A stretch of DNA of 64,000 nucleotides from Prorocentrum cordatum. Lineage: Eukaryota > Sar > Dinophyceae > Prorocentrales > Prorocentraceae. The notes beneath the pieces were generated by a model. It saw only the letters and a list, made by a program, of their open reading frames with translations. It ran no database searches and was not told the origin of the DNA. Below, piece by piece: positions 21,569 through 31,800 of the stretch (the first letter of the stretch is position 1; each line of letters begins with the position of its first letter). The translations under genes and the position numbers were made by a program. The stretch spans positions 56,302 to 120,301 of the forward strand of contig CAUYUJ010021656.1 in the NCBI GenBank assembly GCA_963575745.1. Direction: 5' to 3'.

Positions 21569-22354
21569 CTACGCCGAGCGATCCACGCCTGGCAGGACGC
21601 CTCGATTAAGATCTACAAGCGTTTGCACAAACTGCTCTGGGTAAGCGCTGGATGCAGTCGTGCGTTTTTTGTTGCCGTTGAAACGTCCCCTCTTGCATTT
21701 AGAAGTTAGGCGCTGCGAGGGTCTGGGCATGTTATGATACTTCGAACTTGCCAGGCGTTCAAACTGCGACGCCCATGCAGCATTCGTGAAACCCACCTGC
21801 GGCTTGGGCGACGCGTGTCCGAAAACAAACATGTGCCACTTCACGCGCTGAGCCCCCGTGCGAGAAATGGCATCTTCGATTGAAGGATGGTGCCAAAATA
21901 CTGAATTGGCAGGCTGTTCGACGAAGAACACGAGACCCAAATAGCTACACAGCATGATGTAATCGGCAACGAACTCTGCCACTCTATTGAAAATTCTTGT
22001 CAATTTGTTGTCGTGCCCCAGAGGGTTCTTCAGCGCGCGCCCATGAGACCGTCTCGAAAGCCCAACGAAGTTCTTGCACGGAGGACCCAAAAGCACCAAA
22101 CTGCCAGAGACACATCGCACGAGCATGGCCACAGCGCTGCGAACCCCTGGAGGCCGAGTAATATCATGAGATTTGTCGAGAGTTCCCGAGTCGAAAGCCC
22201 CGCAGTCCAGACCGTTGTTCTGCATGAAATCAGAGAAGGTTCCAACGCCAGCAAACCCATCTACCCCGTACAGGCGAGGCTGGTCGCGCGTGATCGCCAT
22301 CAGCTCAAACAGGAGGCAACCCCAGCCAACAGGAATGCATCCAGATAGCGGCAT
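21569..22354 (-). CDS. DNA cytosine methyltransferase-like protein (dinoflagellate-type)
   Basis: About 261 residues from the ATG at 22354. The frame is open 21 codons further, but those codons translate the relic spliced leader, so they are probably 5' UTR. It carries an AdoMet-binding glycine loop DGFAGVGTF, a DCGAFD segment ending the second strand, a catalytic-type GPPCKNF loop with the PPC cysteine, and FFVEQPANS in the place of the ENV motif. These are motifs I, II, IV and VI of C5-cytosine methyltransferases, in order and at normal spacing. The fold is therefore well supported. Substrate is not: the protein is short, lacks an obvious target-recognition domain and has VEQP rather than ENV. 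A basic tail (KCKRGRFNGNKKR) could bind nucleic acid. It is followed by the transposase-like gene in the same orientation. Confidence 0.7.
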   Translation of the reverse strand: MPLSGCIPVGWGCLLFELMAITRDQPRLYGVDGFAGVGTFSDFMQNNGLDCGAFDSGTLDKSHDITRPPGVRSAVAMLVRCVSGSLVLLGPPCKNFVGLSRRSHGRALKNPLGHDNKLTRIFNRVAEFVADYIMLCSYLGLVFFVEQPANSVFWHHPSIEDAISRTGAQRVKWHMFVFGHASPKPQVGFTNAAWASQFERLASSKYHNMPRPSQRLTSKCKRGRFNGNKKRTTASSAYPEQFVQTLVDLNRGVLPGVDRSA

Positions 22355-22390
22355 CCCAGTGAGCGTTTCGTTCCTCAGCGGCCCGAAAAT

Positions 22391-22411
22391 CTTGAGCCAG
22401 ATGGCTACGGA
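22391..22411 (-). other. Relic spliced leader
   Basis: On the minus strand the sequence is T followed by CCGTAGCCATCTGGCTCAAG. The dinoflagellate spliced leader is 22 nt, D-CCGTAGCCATTTT then GGCTCAAG. The relic differs by one substitution and one lost T. It lies 37-57 bases upstream of the ATG at 22354, exactly where a trans-spliced leader would sit on the mRNA. A leader encoded in genomic DNA ahead of a gene is the known mark of a processed mRNA reinserted into a dinoflagellate genome. Confidence 0.85.
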
Positions 22412-23115
22412 GACCAAGGTGCCCTGGGACCATGGATTTGCAAGACATTCTCAATTGGGGGCGGCTCTCGATCTCATCCTCCGTCCCACTCGCAGTCTAA
22501 TCCTCGAGGTCACAGCCCCTGAGGCGTTTTCGAAGGGCCTTCCCTCCCAAGCATTGCAAAAAAGAGAAGGGTGGGCATCAACTTCTCTCGGGTCAGCCGT
22601 TGCATACACGCGTGTTTCCAGCGTGCTAAGACGTTGGGAGAGAGCGAGACGCGAGAGTGGGAAAGGAAGCATGCACATGGACGACAATGGGGGGAGGGGG
22701 TGTGTGAGGATATGTTTCTTGTTTTGCAGGCTGCTTGCTTCCCCTCGCGCTGCTCCTGCAGCGCTGTAGCGTTCCAAACCAGCGAAAGTACGTCGGGCCA
22801 TCAGAAACTGCATCCGATTCAGAGCTGATTTGGACCTTGTCAAAAGTCATCGCAACCTCATCGAAAAAGTCATCGCTAACATGTAACACCTCATCGCATA
22901 ACTCACCGGTCGTTTTTGAGGAATGTATCAGGGATTCTGCCTACCTCATCGCAAAGTCATCGCAAACCTCATCGGTACGAACTCATCGCCAAACTCATCG
23001 GTCCGAAATCGCTCGAGGCCCTGGGAAAACCGGTCTGGATCCTAAAATCCTGGCAACCGCTGCAAACATTCGATATACCTGCGATGGCAGGCCCCCAGGC
23101 ACACAGCTGTATGGC
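22412..23115. other. Intergenic, with TCATCGCAAA repeats
   Basis: A degenerate tandem array of TCATCGCAAA / CTCATCG units occupies about 22846-23000, inside the presumed 3' region of the gene ending at 23116. The rest (22412-22845) has no recognised gene. Confidence 0.6.
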
Positions 23116-24445
23116 TCAAGCGGAAGTGGCCGAGTACTCCGAGTGCATCTTCGTGATCCTCTGGCACCTGGCGTGCACCTGATCGAGCAGCGGCTTCAGG
23201 ATGGCGACGCAATTGCTGACCTGCTTCACGAACTCCGAGTCTCCAAGGCCCCTCTTGGTGTTGATAATGTTGTTGCTGATCAGAACTGTGTTCAGTATCG
23301 ATGGGCACGCTGCCTTGGCTTTCTCCACGTCGTTTTTCAACTGAACTGCCATCGGTGAATCCTCGTGGAACCAGTCCTTCCAGATCGGATGCCTCTCGGT
23401 GGCCGCCTTCATAATCTCGTCGGCGCTCCCAATGCTGTTGCGCCAGCTGGCGAGGATATCCTTGAGGTCCCTCTCCGACTTGCTGACCATCTTCTTGTCT
23501 GGCGTGGCTGGCTCGAGATCATCGACGGGGCCCGCGTCAGCCGTAGGCTGCTTCCTCTTCTTATTTGGTCTCACAGGCTTCCTGGGGGCATCGTCGTCAT
23601 CGTCATCCTTGCCCAGTTCCTGCTTGATGCCCCACGCCCTCTCCAGAATCTCGGTGAAGCCCTCCTCCTGGTGAGCGAACCTCCATACCTTCCCGACACT
23701 GTCGTACTTGATGAAAGGATGCCCGAGCTTGACGCAGTGCTTGGCTATGTTGATCCCCACTGTCTCGTCGTGCTCCTTGGCGATGATCTGCTTCAGCGAG
23801 CGGTAGTACGTCTTGCTCCAGTCGATGTGTCTGGTGATTTCTGTCTGCGTGATCTTCTCCCTGAGCACCTTCGCCTTAGTTTCTGCCCACTTTTTGCGGC
23901 GCTCCTTCTTCTCGTCTGGATCCATTTTCTGGTATTTCTCGAGCTCCTTGGCGTTGATCTTCTTTCTGAGCCACCTGTCGAAAGCTGAATACTCGGGAGT
24001 CCTCGCCACAACTCCATGCACGGATGCGTGCTCGTAGGTCCGAACCCGCTGATCCGTCTCTTGCTTGACCTCCCCAGCCTCTGCGGCTTCCTCCTGCAGC
24101 TCCTCTTCGATCTTCTCCAGGGTGCTCGGCTCCATGCCCGTCATGCTAGATGGGAAGGCGGCGTGCTCTTGGCCTTGGTCGCTGCCGTACTGACGATCGA
24201 GCTCGCTGACCTCCATGTGCTGTTGGCTGACGGCGCCTGGCTGCTGTCCAAGGTCACTCGGCTGCGGGATGGGCTGCGGGTTCACGGGCTCCGAGACAGA
24301 ACCCGCGAGTGCGATGGCGGCGGCCCCGAAGTCGGCGTCGCCCGGTGGCGGCATCGGCAGTTGCGTTGAAGTCGCGGCGGAGGGTGCGGGCTCTGCTGGC
24401 GCTGCTGGCGCCGCCTGACCGCTGGCGCCGCCTGGCGTTGGCGCT

Positions 24446-24478
<33 letters not shown>

Positions 24479-24597
24479 GCGTTGGAGTCGTCTTCGATCT
24501 CGATGATGGGCGCCTGGGGATACACGACCTCCACGAGGCCCGATGCTCCAAGCCGACGGCCCACGCCGCTGAAAGGCACGAAGCGACGATCGCCCAT
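23116..24597 (-). CDS. PolyQ, basic/coiled nuclear-type protein, unknown function
   Basis: 493 codons from a clear ATG at 24597 (MGDRRFVPFSGVGRR). Residues 41-50 are an EQ9 tract, followed by a low-complexity A/P-rich region to about 120. An acidic helix (EKIEEELQEEAAEAGE, about 161-176) precedes a strongly basic helical region (about 207-250, including KKERRKKWAETKAK). An Asp run (331-336) and a PNKKRKQP nuclear-localisation-like box follow near 345. The C-terminal 110 residues are helical and of normal composition. I recognise no catalytic domain. A relic spliced leader 59-80 bp upstream shows that this copy passed through an mRNA. It reads in the same direction as its neighbours. Gene status is supported by ATG, length, composition and absence of an equally good frame. 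Confidence 0.7.
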
Positions 24598-24655
24598 GGC
24601 GAGGATTGCTCGACAACAATCGAGTGTCGGTTGTTTGGCTTGGCCCTAGGCTGAG

Positions 24656-24677
24656 TTTGAGCCAACATGGTTACGGA
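24656..24677 (-). other. Relic spliced leader
   Basis: On the minus strand: T, CCGTAACCATGTTGGCTCAA, A. It matches the 22-nt dinoflagellate leader at 19 positions, with G to A at position 7, T to G at 12 and G to A at 22. It ends 59 bases before the ATG at 24597 and in the same orientation, so it is best read as the fossil 5' end of a retroposed mRNA. Confidence 0.75.
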
Positions 24678-25818
24678 AAGAGGGCGTTGACCGAAATTGG
24701 AAACGCAGTTTCAAGCTAGCAGGCGACCGTTCGGGCAGGACCAGGACCATGCCGCCGATGAAAGCAACGCGGCGAAATTTCGGAAGGGAAGGGATCAGCA
24801 GCACAAAGGAGGAGGAGGAGGAGAAGGAGGAGGGGTACTCTCAAGAACAGTCCCAAAGTCTGTGCAACCCCACCCTTGTCAGATTTCGGCATACTGAATC
24901 TGGAATTCTTCGGGCGAAGCACGTGAGATGAGATGGGGTCAACGCGTGATCCAAACGGGGCGGGTATTGAAACTTGATTGCTACCTCATTGCCACCTCAC
25001 TGCCCTGTTCAGTAAGCGACCCCCTATAATCGTTTCGCCTACCTTTGCATTTTTCGATTGGGTGAGAGGGCCTGGACGTTTTCACTCGCGTTGCTTGATT
25101 TCTGCGAGAGCCCCGAACACAAGCACTTCAAATGATCCCGATTTTGCTTACAAGGTTGCCTCTTTTGCTCATGCTGCTGCTGCCGCTGCTGCTCTGGCTC
25201 TTCCTCATCCTCCTCTGTCTCATCCCTCTCCTCCCACCTTCCCTCCTCGCTGTCCTCATCCGCTTCCTCGTGTTCCTCCTTCCTTTCCTGATCCTCCTCG
25301 CTCCTAGCATGGTCCTCTCCTTTCCATCTGAACATGGTCACCGCCGTCCTTGTCGCGAGTTTCGTCGCCTGCCGCCCTCCCCAGCGCGCTCTCAAGACTG
25401 CAGTCGGAGGTGCAGGAAGGACGGCGATCGAGAGGGGCCAGGAGGAGACGTGGGTAGCAGGATGGCCAATCTGAGAATTCAGGAGGTCCCTGGAAGAGCA
25501 TCCGATACGTTCAAAAGGCCCTTGGGTCCGGCGTTTCAGGCATACTCCCCCACTCTCTTCCTCCATCTCTGTCCTCCCTCCTCCCCTCCCTTGCTACCCC
25601 TCTTCGATGCTGGTGGGTGCGATGTGACTGGATGCGATGTCACTGGGCACATGCTTAACTTGTGACCAACTGCTGCTGAAAGGCAGTTCGAAGTGAATGC
25701 ACGCAGTCGCAAGGCTGAAGACAAACTGACATGCTCGAGAAAATATGGATGGGCATGCGTGGCGAAACTGGGACGCCCTGTACACTCTGCAGTGTAAAGC
25801 TCAACTGAAGTAGGAATA
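24678..25818. other. Intergenic, no gene recognised
   Basis: Contains a short GGA run (24806-24832) and pyrimidine-rich tracts (25150-25310). GATGTGACTGGATGC-like short duplications lie at 25618-25650. Small ORFs on both strands lack domains. Confidence 0.5.
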
Positions 25819-27189
25819 TCACTCAACCGATTTGTGAAGTTTCTCGACCTCCTTTGCGCCGAACGCTTTCATGGCATCAAGGTCCTTGAATTTGTTACTG
25901 CACAACTTTTTAGCGATGCCAGTTGCAACTTTCACACACGTCTCCTCCATGCCCCCTCGAAGAACTGGCACTGCAAACCTCTGTTTGCCGTTCACGGCGA
26001 TGTAGATCAGGAAACCTGTGTGGTTCACGCTATTGGCGCGGTCCTTCTTCCGCTTCACGACGATGTTCTCTTTGCCCCACACGCCCTCGAAGTACGTCGC
26101 CGATCCGCGAGGGGCCCTCGGCCCGCGACCAGGGTTGGCTCGGACGTAAGCTAAGTCCTCGTGGAAGAAGTCTTGGATGATATAGGATCGACCGCCGCTG
26201 AAATTGCCAACCACCCTGTCGTTGGCGGTGGGCTGCACGTCCGTCGTGAACTCCTTCGGTTCGCCTGGGAAGCGAAACCAAGCGCCCTGCCCTCTCTCGA
26301 ATCCCGTCTCGGGCTGCTCTTCTCCTCTGGCACCTTCGGGATCCTCGAGCTGCGGTGGGCCTGCTGGCACTGCCGACGGCGCTGCAGCTGGTAGGTCGTC
26401 AGCTGGTTCTTCTTCTGAGCTTTGGACCTCCTGGCGGTACTTGTCGAAGACGAAGGACTTCGGCATGCTCAGGTCGTAGAACGTCTCGGTGCCTGACGGC
26501 CTCTTGGAAGCTGCAGCATGAGCTACAGCTGGACGCTTCTTGACCTCGGCGTCCTCTGCACCATCGGGCTGTCCGACTCCCTCTTCCTCAGGGTCCTCTT
26601 CCTCAGGGTCCTCTTCATGCTCTTCCTCCTCCTCACCTTCGTCTTCGCAGTCGTCCTCGTCGTTGGATGGGCCGCCCAACTCTTCCGCTGCAGCTGGCTT
26701 CTTGGACGTACATCCGCTGGGCCGTTTCATGGGTGGAGCCGTAGCCGCGGTAGCGCTAGCTGGCCTCTTGCGAACGGCGTCGGCCTGGCTCTCAGGTTGG
26801 ACGAGGTCGCTGATCTTCGCCGCCCACGACGGAACAGAAACCTGGCCGCATGCCCTGTTGTAGTGGCAGATCATAGTGCGCAATCGTTTGGCCAGCTGGC
26901 ATGAAGCGGCCTTGTAGTCTTGTTGCAGGTCCCAGTGTTTTGCTTTGTACACGCCAATGATTGCTCCCTTGGCCGTGCCCTGCGTGAGCCTATCTAACCC
27001 ACGAGCTTGCAGGAACGTGACTGTAGCTACGATCAGATCTTTTTGCTTCTCGATCAGCGTCACCTCGAGCGGTTCCTGCTTCATCTGATCACCATATTGA
27101 ACGAAACCTGTTGTTGTTGCGAAGGGGAGCAGGACGGACGTAAGCGCTGACGTAACAGTTGCATTCTCACCATCATCTGAATCTGACAT
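25819..27189 (-). CDS. KRPA/KKPA-motif acidic protein, unknown function
   Basis: 456 codons from an ATG at 27189 (MSDSDDGENATV). The N-terminal 130 residues are of ordinary composition. They are followed by short basic Lys-Arg-Pro boxes (RKRPAS at 140, MKRPSG at 154, KKPAAA at 163, KKRPAV at 217, SKRPSG at 228) flanking an acidic tract (about 175-205). The C-terminal half, from FYDLSMPKSFVFDKYRQEV to the end, looks globular, with WFRFPGEPKEF and IYIAVNGKQRFAVPVLRGG segments. Pro-flanked Lys/Arg boxes of this kind are common in dinoflagellate proteins and resemble histone-H1-type or AT-hook DNA-binding tails. Nucleic-acid binding is an inference. It is the most upstream gene of the minus-strand set. 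A possible decayed leader lies at 27216-27236. Confidence 0.7.
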   Translation of the reverse strand: MSDSDDGENATVTSALTSVLLPFATTTGFVQYGDQMKQEPLEVTLIEKQKDLIVATVTFLQARGLDRLTQGTAKGAIIGVYKAKHWDLQQDYKAASCQLAKRLRTMICHYNRACGQVSVPSWAAKISDLVQPESQADAVRKRPASATAATAPPMKRPSGCTSKKPAAAEELGGPSNDEDDCEDEGEEEEEHEEDPEEEDPEEEGVGQPDGAEDAEVKKRPAVAHAAASKRPSGTETFYDLSMPKSFVFDKYRQEVQSSEEEPADDLPAAAPSAVPAGPPQLEDPEGARGEEQPETGFERGQGAWFRFPGEPKEFTTDVQPTANDRVVGNFSGGRSYIIQDFFHEDLAYVRANPGRGPRAPRGSATYFEGVWGKENIVVKRKKDRANSVNHTGFLIYIAVNGKQRFAVPVLRGGMEETCVKVATGIAKKLCSNKFKDLDAMKAFGAKEVEKLHKSVE

Positions 27190-27215
27190 TGGTAGAAGAA
27201 TTCGAGCACGCCCCT

Positions 27216-27236
27216 ATAAGCCAAAAAGCTGTGCAC
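27216..27236 (-). other. Possible decayed spliced leader
   Basis: Minus-strand CAGCTTTTTGGCTTATAG keeps AGC, TTTTGGCT and a final AG of the leader, with two bases lost and several changes. It lies about 30-45 bases before the ATG at 27189. The eight-base core could arise by chance, so it stands only because its neighbours carry better relics in the same position. Confidence 0.3.
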
Positions 27237-27299
27237 AGATGACGCTACAATCGTTGAAGGCGTGTTGCTTCAGATACTCACCCGTCCCTACTCTTCCTC

Positions 27300-27550
27300 C
27301 TCCTCCTCCTCCTCCTCCTCCTCCAAACACAGCCTCAAGCATTCACCTGGGACCGCTAGATCAATGACTTTGGGGCCGAGGACCCCCACAACGATAACTG
27401 AGAGGATGTCTCTGGTATGACATTGGAACCGCACAAGACTAGTTGAGAGGATGTCTCTAGCATAACGCGACGACGCATGATGTTGATATATCCATTTTGG
27501 GACCCCTACAACAGTAATTGAGAGGAGCTCTCTAGCGGGATGCGGATGAA
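27300..27550. repeat. CTC run and three copies of a GAGAGGATGTCTCT unit
   Basis: (CTC)n at 27297-27322. The units GACCCCCACAACGATAACTGAG (27385), GTTGAGAGGATGTCTCTAGC (27442) and GACCCCTACAACAGTAATTG (27502) each lead into GAGAGGA-C/T-TCTCT and a CGGGATG/CATAACG tail. Confidence 0.6.
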
Positions 27551-28003
27551 TGCGAATCGTGGATCATGTTCGTAAATTCAATGGTGTTTCGACCGTTGGT
27601 GTGTGATCTGTGTACAACGTGACGTGCGCATGCGCATGTTTTAACAGCGATGTATGTGCGTATGTGTTTTGTTGTTTTGTTTTTGGTTATCGTCCTTTTT
27701 TGTGTGGAATCAGTTGCGCTCACCTAGCAATGTAATTCCAGGTTCAAAATCTCCCCAAAATGGACATGGTGATCCAGGTTCAAAAAACGGCCATGAGGGA
27801 CCTCTGGGCAGTTGGCTGGTGGCAGGGCCGGCGCAGACGGCGGGAGCTGCCGCCAGCGGGGCGCGGCGCAGGCGCGGAGGTGGCGACCGAAGCCCGGCAT
27901 TATGGCCGGCGCGGGCGGCGGCGACGCGGCGATGGTCTCGCCAGACCCGTCGGACGACGAGGACTCGGCACGGTCGAGATGGGCACCGAAAGAGTCGCCA
28001 TGG
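27551..28003. other. No gene recognised
   Basis: Includes a T/G-rich stretch (27640-27710) and GC-rich sequence leading into the foldback element. Nothing identifiable. Confidence 0.4.
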
Positions 28004-28159
28004 TAGGGGGCCACATGCGAGCCCTGCCCCTGCCCCCCACGATGTCTGAGGGGGAGGGTGGGGTTCACTTCGCTCGGGAGCTCACGAAGGAAGTGAGCCC
28101 CACCCCACCCCCCACAGAAATCGTGGGGGGTAGGGGTAGGGTTCGCATGTGGCCCCCTA
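28004..28159. mobile_element. Foldback element with 40-bp inverted arms
   Basis: Left arm 28004-28043 (TAGGGGGCCACATGCGAGCC onwards) and right arm 28120-28159 are inverted copies, 37 of 40 identical, with all three differences C/T. Inside, GGTGGGGTTCACTTC and GAAGTGAGCCCCACC form a second inverted pair, so almost the whole 156 bp can fold on itself. No ORF. Confidence 0.8.
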
Positions 28160-28551
28160 CATGGGGGAAGCTGGTCCCGAGGGGGAGGGGGTCCCGAGGC
28201 TTTTCGCCGTGTTCGGGCTCTCGGTGCCCTCCACGGGCCGCGGACCTGTCGCAGAACGTTGCAGGATGAAGACCTTGTCCCCGGGGGAAGGCCCTGGGGC
28301 CCAGGACCAGTGTCCGTCAGGACCCGCTTCCCCCATGCGAAACTCGGCACTCAAGAACGGGTGCGACGACCGACAGCAGTTCTTGCCCAGTTGAAACAGG
28401 GTTCGCTGTCAGCGTTGCCGCGGGCTTTGTCCACTCGAGACGGGAGGCCGCCTGCCCAAACAGCGGCCGCTGTCGGTGTCGGACAACAGTTGTCGTTGGG
28501 CATCGTGCCCACTGTGTCAGTACGGTGGGGGCCCATGCAAAAAAACACTCT
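28160..28551. other. No gene recognised
   Basis: Unassigned GC-rich sequence between the foldback element and repeat family B. Confidence 0.4.
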
Positions 28552-28712
28552 GATTTCCTCCAGGGTGCCGGGGGGTTCTTGGGTTTCGATGGTTTTGTTG
28601 TGGAAAGCGTGACGTTCCCCTACCAAAAGTCGATGGACGTCCGGGGGTCTCCAGGTTGGGTTTCTGCTGGAAGGTTTCTTGTGGTCGGGCCTCCACTGTA
28701 CCATGTCGGGCG
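28552..28712 (+). repeat. Dispersed repeat family B, copy 2
   Basis: Aligns end to end with 10168-10330 (shared TTCTTGGGTTTCGATGGTTT, GTGACGTTCCCC-like box, GATGGACGTCC, GGAAGGTTTCTTG). Confidence 0.7.
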
Positions 28713-28849
28713 TCCCAAAGGACCTTTGCGGCGGGGCGGCGGGCTCGTCCTCCGACGAGGGGGCGGAGGCCACGGAGACAGCGGCAGTAACGGCGGCGCC
28801 GGCGGCGGCCGCGGCGGCGACCACGACGGCGGCGGCGATGGCGGCGCGA

Positions 28850-31800
28850 TGGCGACCAAGACGGCCACGACCACGACGGCCACGACCACGACGGCCACGA
28901 CCACGACGGCCACGACCACGACGGCCACGAGGACCACGACGGCCACGAGGACCACGACGGCCACGACCAGGACGGCCACGACCACGACGGCCACGACGAC
29001 CACGACGCCACGACCAGGACGGCCATGACCACGACGGCTATGACCACGACGGCCACGGCAACGACGGCCACGAACACAACTGCCACGACCACGACGGCCA
29101 CGACCAGGACGGCCACGACCACGACGGCCACGACCACGACGGCCACGACCACGACGGCCACGACCACGACGGCCACGACCACGACGGCCACGACGACGAC
29201 TGCCACGACCACGACGGCCACGACGACCACGCCGGCCACGACCAGGACGGCCATGACCACGACGGCCATGACCACGACGGCCACGACAACGACGGCCACG
29301 ACCACGACGGCCACGACCACGACGGCCACGATCACGACGGCCTCGACCAGGACGGCCACGACGACCACGATGGCCACGACCAGGACGGCCATGACCACGA
29401 CGGCCACGACCACGACGGCCACGACCACGACGGCCACGAACACGACGGCCACGACAACGACGGCAGACGGCCCACGACCAGACCGGGCCATGACCACGAC
29501 GGCCTCGACCAGGACGGCCACGACGACCACGACGGCCACGACCAGGACGGCCATGACCACGACGGCCATGACCACGACGGCCACGACCACGACGGCCACG
29601 AACACGACGGCCACGACAACGACGGCCACGAGGACCACGACGGCCACGACAACGACGGCCACGACCAGGACGGCCACGACCACGACGGCCACGACGAGCA
29701 CGACGCCACGACCAGGACGGCCATGACCACGACGGCTATGACCACGACGGCCACGGCAACGACGGCCACGACCGACCACGACGGCCTCGACCACGACGGC
29801 CACGACCACGACGGCCACGACCACGACGGCCACGACGGTCACGGCGGCCACGACAACGATAGCCACGATGGCCACGACGGCCACGACCACGACGGCCGCG
29901 ACGGCCACGACGGCCATGACCACGACGGGCACGACTAGGACGGCCATGACCACGACGGCAATGACCTCGACGGCCACGACCACGACGGCTACGACCACGA
30001 CGGCCACGACCACGGCGGCCACGACCACGACGGCCACGACCACGACGGCCACGACCACGACGGCCACGACGACCACGACGGCCACGACCAGGACGGCCAT
30101 GACCACGACGGCATGACCACGACGGCCCTGTCACGACGGCTCACGAACACGACGTCCACGACACGAGGCCACGACACGACGGCCACCGACGGCCAGACGA
30201 CCACGACGGCCACGACACGTAGGCCACGAGACCACAACGGCCACGACCTGACCGGCCACGATCCCGACGGCCACGACCACAGACGGCCTCGACCACGACG
30301 GCCCGACACGACCGGCCGCCCACCGCCGGCCACGACCAGGACAGGCAAGACCACGACGGCCACGACCACGACGGACAAGACCACGACGGCCACGACCACG
30401 ACGGCCACGACGGTCACGGCGGCCACGACCACGATGGCCACGATGGCCACGACTGCCATGACCACGACGGCCACGACGGCCACGACGGCCATGACCACGA
30501 CGGCCACGACCAGGACGGCCACGACCACGACGGCCACTACCACGACGGCCACGACAACGACGGCCACGAACACAACGGCCATGTCCACGACGGCCACGAC
30601 CACGACGGCCACATTTACGGGACGGGCCACGACCACGACGGCCACGACGTCCACGGACGGCCACGGACAAGGCACGGCCACTACACGACGGCCACGAACA
30701 GGACGGCCACCACGACCACGACGGCCACGACCAGACGGCCAGACCACGAGGCATGACCACGACGGCCACGACAACGACGGCCACGACCACGACGGCCACG
30801 ACCACGACGGCCACTACCACGACAGCCACGACCACGACGGCCACGACCACGACGGCCACGACCACCACGGCCACGACCACGACGGCCACGACCACGACGG
30901 CCACGACCAGGACGGCCACGACCACGACGGCCACGACCACGACGGCCACGACGGTTCACGGGCCCGGCCACGACCACGGACGGCCACGACCACGACGGCC
31001 ACGAACACGGCGGCCACGACCACGACGGCCGCGACGACCACAACGACCATGACCACGACGGCCACGACCACGACGGCCATGACCACGACGGCCACGACCA
31101 CGACAGCCACAACCACGATGGCCATGACCACGACGACCACGACAACGACGGCCACGACCACGACGGCCATGACAACGGCGGCCACTACCACGACGGCCAC
31201 GACTAGGACGGCCACGACAACGACGGCCACGACCACGACGGCCACGACCACGACGGCCTCGACCAGGACGGCCACGACCACGACGGCCACGACCACGACG
31301 GCCACGACCACGACGGCCACGACCACGACGGCCACGACCACGACGACCACAGCCACGACGGCCACGACCACAGCGGCCACGACCAGGACGGCCACGAACG
31401 CGACGGCCACGACCACGACGGCCACGACGGCCACGACCACGACGGCCACGACCACGACGGCCACGACCACGATGGCCACGACCACGACGGCCACGACCAC
31501 GACGGCCACGACCACGACGGCCACGACCAGGACGGTCACGACGGTCACGACGGCCATGACCACGACGGCCACGACCACGACGACCACGACGGCCACGACG
31601 ACCACGACGGCCATGACCACGACGGCAACGAACATGACGGCCATGACCACGACGGCCACGACCAGGACGCCACGACCACGACGGGGGGGGGGGGGGCGGG
31701 GGCTGCAGGGTCGGGGAGGGGGCGGGGGGTGGGGGGGGGTGGGCCATGACCACGACGGCCACGACCACGACTGCAACGACCACGACGGCCATGACCACGG

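Noticed and set aside
26720-26760. GAGCCGTAGCCGCGG with the octamer CCGTAGCC on the plus strand
   Set aside because: It lies inside the coding sequence of the KRPA gene on the other strand and matches the leader only over eight bases.
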